Below are positions 32,018 to 42,580 of a DNA stretch of 64,000 nucleotides, in pieces (position 1 is the stretch's first letter; every line of letters starts with the position of its first letter). Below the pieces are notes generated by a model. That model did no database searches. It saw only the letters and a list, made by a program, of their open reading frames with translations, and was not told where the DNA came from. Made by a program: the position numbers and the translations under genes. Origin of the DNA: Diphasiastrum complanatum (lineage: Eukaryota > Streptophyta > Lycopodiopsida > Lycopodiales > Lycopodiaceae); the NCBI GenBank assembly GCA_029204225.1, contig CM055097.1:3690620-3754619 (forward strand), given 5' to 3'.

Positions 32018-32573
32018 ATGCTTTCTATAAAGATAAATAAGGAGGGAGTATCAAATTTTCTATGTGTAAAAGTAAACTCGGCTGCTAATACACATAGAGA
32101 ATTTGATTCTCTAGTTCATGATGTCGTTCGGGAAATTCCGACAATGGCAACCTCAATTGGGGAGATAACCATTAAATCTCTCAGGGTATATTCAATTTAT
32201 CTCTGATATGCATGTATTTTTTTTTTAGTTTAAATCTATCATCATAGCATAAATAATTTTTTTGTTATAATATTACTAACTTTCGTTCAATATATGCAGT
32301 GTGTACAGCAAACAGACGCTTTCAGTTGTGCATGGTTCGTCCTGTACAATACAAAGCTCTTTTTTGAGTGGTATAATCTACAAGTGAATGTAGATATTGA
32401 AAAGGTAATATTATGTTCATTTGTAATTCCTTTCATTCTGATTCATATTTCTTTACTATCATTGTTTGTAATTTGCTGATTCACGTATTTTGTGATGACA
32501 GTTCACTCTTGAGCCGTATACTCCTGATGATGTATATAGATTTTGGCAAGAACCTATGTACAAAATGGTGTAA
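32018..32573 (+). pseudogene. Spliced fragment resembling a Ulp1/C48 cysteine protease
   Basis: Three exons stay in phase 0 across two introns with canonical GT..AG ends: 32018-32185, 32300-32404 and 32502-32573. The middle exon has CVQQTDAFSCAWFVLYNTKL. The Q..D..SC.WFVLY pattern matches the Gln and nucleophile Cys region of Ulp1-like (C48) deSUMOylating proteases, including those captured by plant transposons. The His and Asp of the triad are not in this open part. An upstream frame near 31945 (CNWYFVVLQ) could be the usual H-W-x-L strand with His changed. Likely a truncated gene or transposon-carried copy. Confidence 0.5.
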
Positions 32574-32869
32574 GCGTTGCACATGAAATCAAGGGCCCTC
32601 AAAAGGAAGCTGCTCCTACCTTAATAGCCTTTCAGGTTGCTCAGGATACAGGTATTATTATATATGATAAAAAAGAAATAGAAGTCCTTCCCAATACAGA
32701 GGAAGACGATATTATAACAGAGAGGCCTCTTGTCTTAAAAGGCATAGAAGTCCTTCTCGAAATAGAAGAAGGCAAGATTATAGAAGAGGGAACTATTCCC
32801 TTATCAATTCCCAATACTGATACTGAAAATATAGAAAAATTTACTGAATGGCGATCCATTTGTAAATAA
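32543..32869 (+). CDS. Small acidic ORF overlapping the Ulp1-like fragment, unrecognised
   Basis: A 108-codon frame rich in Glu and Ile has an internal repeat-like pattern (GIIIYDKKEIEVLPNTEEDD, then GIEVLLEIEEGKIIEEGTI). It overlaps the last exon of the Ulp1-like fragment in another frame. No family is recognised; it may be a chance frame or a small accessory ORF of the same unit. Confidence 0.3.
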   Translation: MARTYVQNGVSVAHEIKGPQKEAAPTLIAFQVAQDTGIIIYDKKEIEVLPNTEEDDIITERPLVLKGIEVLLEIEEGKIIEEGTIPLSIPNTDTENIEKFTEWRSICK

Positions 32870-33191
32870 AGATACATAAAAAAAAAAGATACAATTATTT
32901 TACATGTAAACAACCCGTTTATGGGGTTTTTATTGATATCAATATAGATTCTTACAATCAGGTTGTGTCCATAGTGTAATATTGGAATGCAATTTTTTAT
33001 ATTGATAAAAAGACATGATGATTGGCATGTATTTACTGATAGTGAATCTCAGTGTTCTTCCAAAATTTGGATTGTTTCGCCAATATCTCTGCATTTGATC
33101 TCGAGCTCATGTCTTTTACGCACCTGCATAAAACTAATACAAAGTGAGTTACAATTAGTACAGAGATTGTATTAGAAAGTTTTGATTGAAA

Positions 33192-33683
33192 CTATCCATA
33201 AAGAATCGAGTGTTTACAGTTACTTACGAGTTTACCGTTGAAAATGAATCTAAAGTCTGAAAGTACATCATCTTGAAGGAGCAATAGTTCCCGCTTGATG
33301 TAATTTAGACTCCAATCTTCTTCCACCTCAACACATGTCAAAATGGCATCATTGTATATGATTTCAATATTTTTCCATTTTGAATGTCCACTGGCTTCCA
33401 AGTCTTGATCGAGTGGCCCCCATTTACCTTTATATTTTTTCCATCTTTGATAATGGAAGCATAAGCTCAACATTTGTTTTTCAATTTGATAACGGAAGCA
33501 CATAGAAGACATTTTAATTCTGCATTCTATTTCTCCGTCTGTTCTTTTGTCCCAGCCTTCATCCATAAGTTCAGATAATAAACTATCTGATAAAATTTTG
33601 CATACAAACATCGTTGGGATTTTGTGTACATTGACACTTGAAAAGAAATCTACAAATATATTCAAGGAAATAAACCAACTCAA
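33192..33683 (-). CDS. Unrecognised 163-codon ORF
   Basis: The minus-strand frame runs uninterrupted for 163 codons. It shows a segment SKWKNIEIIYNDAILTCVEV followed by a helix and FRFIFNGKLV, giving a small alpha/beta look. No known active-site motif is seen. It lies about 600 bp from the Ulp1-like fragment, pointing towards it, and just left of an RT scrap. It could be a decayed host gene or an accessory protein of a transposon. Coding status is supported only by length and composition. Confidence 0.35.
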   Translation of the reverse strand: MSWFISLNIFVDFFSSVNVHKIPTMFVCKILSDSLLSELMDEGWDKRTDGEIECRIKMSSMCFRYQIEKQMLSLCFHYQRWKKYKGKWGPLDQDLEASGHSKWKNIEIIYNDAILTCVEVEEDWSLNYIKRELLLLQDDVLSDFRFIFNGKLVSNCKHSILYG

Positions 33684-33751
33684 TCTGGCTTTTTTTTATC
33701 TTGTGCTTATCTTTAATGATTTTTTTACATCATTATATATCTTGCACACCT

Positions 33752-34235
33752 AGTTCATTTCAAAGAGTCATGCAATTTGTCTTTAAAGACTACTTGCAGA
33801 AATTCCTTGAAATATAATTGGATGATCTTGGAGTCCATAGTGCGAATATAGACCATTTGGATCGTTTGCAAAAAGTATTTGAACGTTGTCGCAAATACCA
33901 AATTTTCTTAAATCCAGAAAAGTGTCAAATCTGGGTCACTCATGGAGTTCTCCTTGGACATGTGATATCAAGACATGGCATTGCTACGGATTATTCCAAA
34001 ATCAAAGTCATCCTCAAGATACTACTGCCAGGAACAATTCGAGGAGTTTGTGTTTTTATGGGTCGTGCAAAATACTATCAGATATTTATTCTATTCTTTG
34101 CAAATTTAGCAAGACCTATATACAAGTTGACTATTGTACCAATTTAGACAGTAGAGGCATTGGAAGCATTTGCAAAATTAAAGAAAGCCTTAGCTTCTGC
34201 ACCGATACTACGAGCTCCAATTTGGACAATTGAGC
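33752..34235 (+). pseudogene. RT fragment related to element B
   Basis: From FQRVMQFVFKDYLQKFLEI through LDDLGVHSANIDHLDRLQKV to ARPIYKLT, the sequence parallels 7735-8110 of element B closely. The LDD catalytic pair is present with a stop just before it (about 33811). The fragment starts and ends abruptly, with no LTR or other domain, so it is a truncated insertion or a gene-conversion scrap. Confidence 0.8.
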
Positions 34236-34489
34236 TGTCCAAGAATCAAAAGACTGGTTGGTTTCTTGATTCTTGGACTGCTAAAATGCTGTAGATTAGA
34301 TTCTTGTTTCAGTTTTGTGAATTTATGCAAGTGTAGAATGTTAGGATTTGATTGTAACAGTTTTAGATGACGAACCCCTCTCGAATGATGTTTTTGAGAG
34401 TCAAACTCATAAGTGTTCACATGGAGGAGAATGAGGGTGTAGGGTCTTTATTTTACACGAATGAAGGAGTAACGAGACCAATTGACAAC
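34236..34489. other. Short non-coding gap
   Basis: No gene or motif is supported between the RT fragment and the copia remnant. It may include the lost 5' part of that copia element. Confidence 0.4.
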
Positions 34490-35350
34490 TATTGGAGAGC
34501 CAACAAGAGATGTTGAGCTAGTTCACATAGCTATGAATGGCCTATCTGAAATTTTTTAAATGTTTGCAAGTGGCATTGCTTTGAGGGAGAGGCTACCAAC
34601 ATTTGAAAATCTTCATGACCTCATCCTACAGGAGGAACAAAGGTGTGAAGTGGTAAAAACTCGACTTCCCACATCGAAAGATCAAGCAATGCTAGCCAAA
34701 GAGAAGCATAAATACAAGAAGCAACCCAAGAAGTCGAATGTGGAGGATGACAATCAAGGATCCACATCAGGCAAGAAGAAGAAGGACAACTATTTCTATT
34801 GCCAAAAGCCTGGACATTGGGCAAGAGATTGTCACAAGAAGAAGGTGGATATCAAGAGGGGCAAAGTGAAGCAGTTGACCAATTTTGCCGAGGAAGAGAA
34901 TGATAGTGATAACGAAGATCAAGGCACGACATTTGTGATAGCATTAGCATCACAACATTCCATTGATCACATCCTTTGGTACATGGACTCAAGAGCAACG
35001 AGACACATGACTTGCAACAAATCATGATTTAAAAACCTGGAGTTTACTGACGATGGAGATAGAGTTGCTTAGGCGAATGATGACGAGTGCCAAATTCATG
35101 GAGTTAGTGCAGTGCCTATTCAATTTCCTGATGGACATGTGAAGGTAATTGAAAATGTATTGTATGTTCCTAGTCTTCAGAAGAGTCTTTTATCTGTTGG
35201 TACAATGACAGATAATAAGTTGAAGGTGGAGTTCAACAACAAGAAATGCCAGATCAAGGATGTGAAATGAGGTTTCAAGGTGATTGCTGATGGCTTTAGG
35301 AATAAAACTTGTGGTTTCTACAAGCTAATTGTTGTTGTTACAAAGTGCAA
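34490..35350 (+). pseudogene. Copia F gag and protease
   Basis: Gag includes LRERLPTFENLHDLILQEEQ, then a Lys-rich patch and a knuckle YFYCQKPGHWARDC in which the first Cys is Tyr (TGT to TAT). Protease shows LWYMDSRATRHMTC, with DSR in place of DSG. Stops occur at 35026 (TGA for TGG), 35071 (TAG for CAG) and 35268. After VIADGFRNKTCGFYKLI the pre-integrase is cut and the sequence jumps to the RT linker. Confidence 0.75.
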
Positions 35351-35379
35351 TGTGTTAGCATCTACATCTACATCATCAC

Positions 35380-36521
35380 CTCAATGTAAGTTACCCAAAT
35401 GGTATACTAAACTCATGAGTGACAAGGAAGGAAAAATTGCCGAGTCTAGTAAGGAGGGAGAGTTGCGGCATTCCACAAGAGAGAGGAAGGAACCCGACAA
35501 GTTTCAGGTAAATCTTGCACTTATGAGTGATATTATTTCATCTACTAAACCCTCTTGCTTTGAGGAGGCCAAAAATCAGGAGATATGGCAAAAATCAATG
35601 TAGGAGGAGATTGATTCCATCAAACACCATAACACTTGGGAGATAGTGGATCTTCCAAAGGGCAAAAGACCCATTGGCAACAAATGGGTATACAGGACAA
35701 AATACAATGCCGATGGAACTATTGCAAAATAAAAAGCAAGGCTTGTAGTGAAGGGTTATGTGCAAAGCAAGGGCATTGACTACGAAGAGAGCTTCGCTCA
35801 TGTGGCCAAGCGGAATACACTTCGCATGGTGATTGCTTTGGCAACATTATTTGGATGGAATCTACACCAGATGGATGTAAAGTTAGTGTTCCTGAATGGT
35901 AAGCTTGAAGAAAAAGTGTACATGGAGCAACCTAGTGGCTTTGTGGTACATGGCATGGACGACAAAGTACGCAAGCTGAAGAAAGCCTTATATGGATTGA
36001 AGCAAGCACCATGTGCTTGGTATAGCCACTTTGATGAGCATCTCCTATCTAGAAGTTTGACACACACTTCTTCAGATTTCAATCTTTACTACTTTGCTCA
36101 CTTTAGTATCACACTGATTGTGCTGTATGTAGGCGACCTCATAATCACAAAAAATGATGATAATTTGATTGGTGCAATTAAGAAGGACTTATCTTCTAGT
36201 TTTGATATGACTGAACTTGGCTTGATGTACTACTGTTTGGGAGTGGAAGTATGGCAAGGTTGCAGTAGCATTGCACTAACACAAACAAAGTACGTGAATG
36301 AGATTTTGAAGCGGTTCAAAATGTGCGATAGCAAGCCAGTAGCCACACCTGTGGAGGTTGGTAAGAAACTATCTAACCCAGATGAGAATGCACTAGTTGA
36401 TGCCACTTTATTTCATCAATTAGTTAGTTCGCTGATTTATCTCACAACTACTCGTCTTGACATAAGTTATGCTGTAAGTGTTGTAAGTCAATTCATGGCT
36501 ACTCCTAGAGAGATTCACTAG
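35380..36521 (+). pseudogene. Copia F reverse transcriptase
   Basis: The RT linker and N-terminus (HSTRERKEPDKF, NTWEIVDLPKGKRPIGNKWV) contain TAG at 35600. RT proper follows with GIDYEESFAHVAKRNTLRMV, QMDVKLVFLNGKLEEKVYME and ALYGLKQAP. The catalytic box reads LYVGDLII instead of YVDD, removing one active-site Asp. The thumb has LSSSFDMTELGLMYYCLGVE. The frame ends at a TAG replacing Trp after REIH (36519). Confidence 0.85.
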
Positions 36522-36582
36522 AAAGCAATGAAGAGAATTCTTCATTATGTGAAGGGCACACATATATTTATCTATCCATGCA

Positions 36583-37083
36583 TTGTTGTATGAGAGGCAT
36601 CATACTTTACCAGTTTTACAGGGCTTTGTTAATTCAGATTGGGCAAGCTGTTTTGATGACAGGATATTTTCCACAGGTTATGTATTTCATGTTGGAAATG
36701 GTGTATTTTCTTGGTCAAGTAAGAAACAAGACACAATTGCTCTTTCTACTACAGAAGTAGAATACAAAGAACTATGTTCATCTACGTAGGAAGCGGTTTG
36801 GCTAAGAAGAATGTTAGAAGATATTGGAATTCTGCAGAATAAGCCTACTTTGATCAGATGTGACAGCCAGAGCGCTATACAACTAGCTAAAAATCCTGTA
36901 TTTCATGCACGCACGAAGCATATAGAAATTAAGTATCATTTCATTAGAGAGAAGTTGTTATCTAATGAAATAGACACAGTGCATTGTAAGACATAGAATC
37001 AGTTAGCTGATATACTCACTAAAGCTTTAAGTACTGATAAGTTTGAGTTTTTTAGAGAAAAGCTCTTTGTAAGAAAGATAAAC
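36583..37083 (+). pseudogene. Copia F RNase H
   Basis: VNSDWASCFDDRIFSTGYVF and FSWSSKKQDTIALSTTEVEY give the first part of copia RNase H (D and E residues). After TAG at 36787, LIRCDSQSAIQLAKNPVFHA and KHIEIKYHFIREKLL follow, then LADILTKALSTDKFEFF. Another TAG at 36994 interrupts it. The domain order and spacing are standard. Confidence 0.8.
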
Positions 37084-37100
37084 TAGGGCTTAAGGAAGAG

Positions 37101-37411
37101 TGTTAGAATAAGTAAGCCCGAGTTTCTCTTACAGTGCATGACTTTCCGTGTTTAGTAGTGATTTCGAGCTTTTTATTGCTTTTGTAATAGTGTGCATGAG
37201 TGCCAGCTTAACGGCACACGTAGTGTAAGTTGGGACACGCGTCCCGTAACGAGGACCAAGCTGCCATGCAGCAGTACCCCTCAAAAAATAGACTGTGTAT
37301 ATGTACCCTTAAGTCTCTTTTGTTAATGTAGTTCAGAAGTGTTCTCTTGGGTTGGTGTGTGATCTTACTGCTTATCTGATTGATGTTAGGTTGCTTGCAA
37401 ATTAGCTAACT
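37101..37411 (+). repeat. Start of 3' LTR of copia F
   Basis: TGTTAGAATAAG follows the polypurine tract directly. A matching CTAAC lies at about 37406-37410. No 5' partner was found, so the right boundary is uncertain. Confidence 0.5.
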
Positions 37412-37874
37412 ATACTGCCAGTAAGATCCTTGACACTTCCTCCATGCTTGATGATGGCCTTTGATTTGAAAGCTCCACATGCATGATGGCTACACCATAA
37501 ATAGAGAAATCCGGGGCTTCCAAGCCTCATAAGGATCATAGAGATCAAGATCATAAGATGTGAAAAAATGATGATCATCAAGATTATGCTTTCTAACTTG
37601 ACTAGTCCACATATAATGAACTATATTCGAATGGATCTAATATTGATATCAGATACTATCTTGATCTCTTTTAGGCTAATTACTCTCTCAAGGATGTAAG
37701 TGTCCACTTTGGATGCTTCACTTAATCTCAAGAGGAGTTCACAATTTGCCTCAAAACATGTGAAAACATGATTTTCAAAAACATGAGTAACAAGCTCAAT
37801 CATGTTCTTACAAGAACCAAGAGCATACTTTTGATAGTACAATATCTTGCTTTCAAAATATACTGAAAACATAT

Positions 37875-38490
37875 CTAAGTCAATAATGACAAGAAACTGT
37901 CCATACTATAAGCATCATACAAAACTAGTATAGCCTTTCTTGAACTTTGAGATCCACAAAATTCAATGAAGCAAGATAGCATATCAAGCAAAGGAAGAGA
38001 AGCATATATGAATGTGTTGTAGTAGATACGACATGAAAGATGCCCCTCTTTGCCATGTAAGGTGAGCCATAGAGACTTGGCCATGCATCTTGAAGATCTT
38101 CTTGAAATCATATGAAGAAGAGACTCCTCCTCACACCTTGGCCCCATCACAACTTGAATACCTTCAAAAGAGATAACTTGTGATGCTTCTTGAGAAGCGG
38201 TGGATCTCGGCCACTTCCAAGGTTGAATCTTCATGCAATATGACATCTCTATTCACAACCACTTTTGAAATAGAGAGTGTAAAGATACTAAAGGCCTCCT
38301 TGATGGATGAGTATCCAATCATGATCCATGAGCTTGGATCATCCTTCCTCCTTGTTTCCAAGGGAATATGTGCAAAACAAGCACTACAAAGTTCACTAAG
38401 GTGATCAATCTTAGGCTTCATCTTGAATAAAACTTCATGTGGTGCTATTCCTTCAAGATCACCAATACTCCTCAAAGCTTTAATCTTCAA
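37875..38490 (-). pseudogene. Copia integrase C-terminal fragment, minus strand
   Basis: On the minus strand, HEVLFKMKPKIDHL, CFAHIPLETRRKDDPSSW and IGYSSIKEAFSIFTLSISKV parallel element C (46220-46450) closely. After a frame change VVMGPRCEEESL continues the similarity to the pre-RT linker. It is a fragment of the same family as element C in opposite orientation. Everything after the linker is missing. Confidence 0.75.
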
Positions 38491-38978
38491 TGAAATTGCT
38501 TCTCAACATATGGTTTGAATAATAGGGAATAATCGTACACCATAATACTTGAAGAGAGAAGATATGTGCATCTTGTGTGATCATCCTCCTTCGAAAGATT
38601 GGACATATAAGAAACATCAAGAGAGTTTGCACAATAAATGAACGAGAAACGAACTCGAACAGAAAAGGTTAGTGCGCAGCGGAACGAGCTATACGACTCT
38701 CTCCGTAAGCATGACTACGCTTATCAGAACGAACAAAACGGTAGTGATGAGAATCACAGTCGTTCTTGATTACGTAGCCAAACTTAGTAAATGAATGAAG
38801 CTCCATAAGAATGGTTTGTCGCAAATAATAAGACAAACTATTCGTCGTGAATGATTCGCAAAGAGCTAGACGGTGCTCGACTGATAATTAGTCGTGAATG
38901 ATTCGCGAAAGACAAGACTAAATGTTAGCCATCTATTACCAAAAAGAACAACTAGAAAGATCAGACAGAATGAATGAT
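38491..38978. other. Non-coding stretch with a short direct repeat
   Basis: GTCGTGAATGATTCGC occurs twice (about 38840-38860 and 38891-38907). No gene is supported. Confidence 0.4.
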
Positions 38979-39677
38979 AACTGACTCTGATTACCTTCTA
39001 GATTTCAGTGTCCGGTAAAAGTGCCAGTTGCAAGGCCGCTTCAAACTTTTTGATCTGGCACATAGCTGAGGGTCGTATCCCGGGACGCCAGCAGTATGCC
39101 ATTGGGACCATTCGGTCCATTGCGCCAGCGGTATGCTATTGGGACCATTTGGTTTAGGAACTGGTTGTCCCAATATCTGTCGCGGCTTGTGGTTTTGAGT
39201 GTCCCTTGCATGAACATGAATGAGTTAAGCTCTTGGGGAACGGGGTCTAACCTGTCTAATGACTTGGAATGGTGCTTGGATGGCTTGCTTGGGTGGAAGT
39301 TACCTGTTTATGGCTGTCCAGTCTGGCACGGTGCCAGGTTGGCTTCCAGCGCTCATGACGAAGCTTTCAGTTAAGTCTGATGTAAGTCAAACGACTTGCT
39401 TGGAATGGATGTTACTCGTTTGTATTGAAGCTTCGAGTTAGTTGAGTTTGATGTATGTCGGGCGACTTGCTTGGAGGGAAGTCACCCACATTGGGACCCC
39501 AAATCTAGCATGGCGCCAGGTTGGATCTCAATATTGGCTTTGGAACTTCAAGTTGGTTAAGTCTAATTGTTGTTGGCGAGTTGCCTACTTGTATGTCAAG
39601 TGGATTTGGACGGCAAGAGTTGAAGGCTGAGAAGCTAAGTCGTGGTTCCGGGCTCCCTTTGGGATGCCTACGCTACA
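38979..39677 (+). repeat. 5' LTR of the non-autonomous element
   Basis: It matches 42581-43267 along its length with scattered substitutions and small indels. It carries an internal tandem pair of about 37 bp (GCCAGC(A/G)GTATGC...GGGACCATT(C/T)GGT) at 39087-39155. Imperfect repeats of the GGCTTGCTTGG(G/A) type follow. Confidence 0.75.
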
Positions 39678-39679
39678 TG

Positions 39680-39692
39680 TGGTATCAGAGCC
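39680..39692 (+). other. PBS, initiator tRNA-Met type
   Basis: TGGTATCAGAGCC starts two bases after the 5' LTR end (GCTACA|TG). It is the exact canonical plant iMet primer site. Confidence 0.85.
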
Positions 39693-42174
39693 GATTGGCC
39701 GGCCAGTTATGCGAATCTCACGAAAATGGCCATTGTTTGGGGTTCATCAGGACAACTGTTGTACAAGGTGCTGCCCACAGTGTAAGCAGAGTGTGTCCAC
39801 GGTTGGGGTGGTCGACAGAATAGGGGACTTGATGAGTCAAAGTACTGCCCTCGAGGTGTAAGCACGGTTAGTTCTAGCGATTCGGGCCTGGCGCTATCTG
39901 CACGTAGGACAGATGAGGCAGTGTGCTGCCATTAGTTGGTGTAAGCATGGTTTGTGCCTTGTGGGGTGTGGGGAGACATATTCGAACTGTACGGATTAAC
40001 CATTGATGTAGAGATGCTGCTCGAATTCGGGTGTAAAGCACGGATAGTTAGCTATCGGTGCGGGATAGTTGCCAATCGTTTAGCTATAAGGGCTATCGAC
40101 CAGAGTTGGTGGGGCGTGACTGAGGCAATGTGCTGTTTAATGGTGAAAGCACAGATAGTTGAATGGGTGTTCTCTGTGGGCTGATTCTGTGATCGATCTA
40201 TATGGGCATGGCCAGGCAAAGGTCCTTTGGTAGGGCTATCTCAAAGGGGGACCTTGTCTTTGTTACCTGTTAGTAAACCTGCCTAAGTGTCTTGCTTGTA
40301 TGTATTCGCGGTGAGTCTTAGTACTCGTGCTTTGCCTTGTTTGCATGATTACTTGTGATACAAGGAGTTAATGGCTCGAGAAGGAACTTTTCTTTTGAAG
40401 GCTAATACCATCAAACAAAGAGGAGTACAGAATCTGTGGGGCGGATTTGCAATTCAAGTACTCGCATGTGAACGACAACGAAACGACTCGATGTTTGCAA
40501 AGGATGGATGGCTAGCCTGTTACTTGGGTTAGTTTCATTTGTGACAGTGCCCACCAGACGCAAGCAAAAAGCCAAAAGTTGGATAGGGCAATTTCAGGGG
40601 AGATCTTCTATGGAGCAATTTGTCTTCATTTGGGATGGCGACCTTCGGAACTGAAACTCATTGAGCATGGGTGATATCCAATGTCAGTTGGGTTTTTCCT
40701 CAAAGGGGAAAGACTAGGATCCTCTTCAGAGATTGGCAACAAGTTGGATTAAGCCATAATCCTAGCAGATGGGAAGCAAAGTGTTGGAAAGGCTTTTTGT
40801 CTGAGAACTCTACTCTAAGTCCGGTCAGCTGATTTGAAACTATCACACACACCTCTCTCTTAGGGCAAATTTTGAATGAAAGTTGATCAAAATGGGGGCA
40901 AATTCAAGGTGACCTTGGAGAACTTTGAACCTAATAAGTTGACAAGTTTTTGTTGTGGAAAAGAAAGCTTATTATAGGCTTTCTTGGACTAGCAATGATG
41001 AGGAGACATAATGAGTATGCTGACTTGTGTTACGTGTAAAGCAATTGATCAACGAAGGAACTGTGAAAGTTGACTCTTGCACGAGAGACTTGGTACTTCA
41101 AATGGACGCTAAGGGACAGTTTGTATTGAAGATCAGACTAGTGCAAACTTTGGGTGCATGTGTCTGATTCAAAGAGAGCTACTTGAAGCCAAGCTGGATG
41201 TACACTTCTTGTTTTGACTGTGAGGCAGCTGACCAGTGATGGAATTGTGAAAGTCAAGTTTTGCGCGACGACGAACATGTTGCTTCAAACAAACATGAAG
41301 AGATAGTTCGTATGCGGATCAAACTGGTGCGACCTCTTGGCTCTCCACGAGGCCAATGGTTACATTTGGGCTGATTGAAAGACAACTACTTCAAACTAAG
41401 TGAGAGCTGCGTTGTGGAGTACTCAATCTTTGCCTACCTTAAAGAGCCAAAAAGGAAAAGTATCAAGATCAGACTGGGAAAAGGAGAGAAATCAAGGTGC
41501 AAAAAGCAACAAGGCACGAAGTGGACCATAAAGTGGGCAATCAAATGATAAATCCTTTGGCTCAGGGAGCCCTGATACCTATGCGAAACTGATCAAATCT
41601 GGAGCTCAGGGAGCTCAACACAAAGTGCATCAAGGACAAATCAGGAGCTCAACGGAGTTCCAAAGTCAAAAGTCAGAAGCGATAGGGCCGAATATTTCAC
41701 AGAAATGCCTTTATCACCAGTTAATAAGGTTCTTGGGTTTTATGTAAGCGATATAAAATTTACGCTTTTCCTAGACAAAGTGATATTTTCAAGTTATGTA
41801 ATTTTTCAGTACAAAGAGCTGAGCCTCCGACTTGTGGTGTGCTAGCTTCAATGTGTAAATTTAGTACTATGCCAACTAGCTCAAATGTATAGTTAATTTT
41901 AATTGGTAGACACTTTTACTTTAATTAGACATCTGATGAGGACATCAGATTTCATAAAGGTGAGGTGGGTGTTGTAAAGTTGCCTTTACAAGCTTTACTT
42001 CCGGCGCCGCCGACACTAGCATTGTCCCCGGCGCCAGCAGCACCCTGCTGCTCCCGGCACCACTGTGACCAGAATCCAATCGGCACCAAGTTCCTATGGC
42101 TGAAAATCTTTGATCGATTCTAGCGAAGTCAGGAGAGCTCAGATCGATGTGCAATCACCTCACACGATCTAGGC
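39693..42174 (+). other. Interior of the non-autonomous element without coding domains
   Basis: No open frame with retroelement motifs is seen. Short self-similar segments recur (for example, GGAGCTCA-rich stretch near 41580-41660). An 8-bp hairpin ATCTGATG..CATCAGAT lies at about 41931-41950. Confidence 0.5.
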
Positions 42175-42545
42175 ATGAGGGGAGGTGGCGAATTCCACCA
42201 ATACTATAAGGGGAGTGCAAGTTGCGACTCAGGGCGAGCTCCAACCAAGTTTCAGCCTCCCTTGCTGGAATGTTGTCTTGTGGCCTTTCGCATGCCAACG
42301 CCCCGGAGACTAGGGTCGGTCACACACTTGAAATGTAACCGACCCTAGTCTCCGGGGCATTGGCATGTTGTTGGTATGAGGGGAGGTGGCGAATCCCACC
42401 AATACTATAAGGGGAGTGCAAGTTGCGACTCAGGGCGAGCTCCAACCAAGTCTCAGCCTCCCTTGCTAGAATGTTGTCTTGGCACCCGCCTTTCACATGC
42501 CAACGCCCCTCAGACTAGGGTCGGTCACACACTTGAAATGTAACC
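42175..42545 (+). repeat. Direct repeats of about 165 bp carrying a TATA-like box
   Basis: 42175-42340 recurs as 42376-42545, starting ATGAGGGGAGGTGGCGAAT and ending ACTTGAAATGTAACC. Each copy has ACTATAAGGGG, TATA-like. A hairpin arm lies in the second half of each copy; only in the first copy is it followed by its complement. Confidence 0.75.
42291..42367. other. Long hairpin, 30-bp arms
   Basis: Arms 42291-42320 and 42338-42367 are reverse complements over 30 bases with one mismatch, separated by a 17-base loop (CACACACTTGAAATGTA). The arm contains GCCCCGGAGACTAGGGTCGG. Confidence 0.85.
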
Positions 42546-42580
42546 TTTTCAGATTTATTAATAAAGTGGGATTTTTCTCA

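Larger units (their letters stand above)
34490..37100 (+). mobile_element. Ty1/copia remnant F (gag, protease, RT, RNase H; integrase deleted)
   Basis: Plus-strand copia coding runs to a polypurine tract (TAAGGAAGAG, 37091-37100). Gag-protease (34.5-35.35 kb) is joined directly to the pre-RT linker and RT (35.4-36.5 kb), so the whole integrase is missing. RNase H ends near 37083. In-frame TAG or TGA codons and a mutated RT active site show it is dead. No 5' LTR was found. Confidence 0.8.

Noticed and set aside
40185..41940. Possible hidden gene inside the non-autonomous element
   Set aside because: No open frame of length and no retroelement or host motif in any frame.
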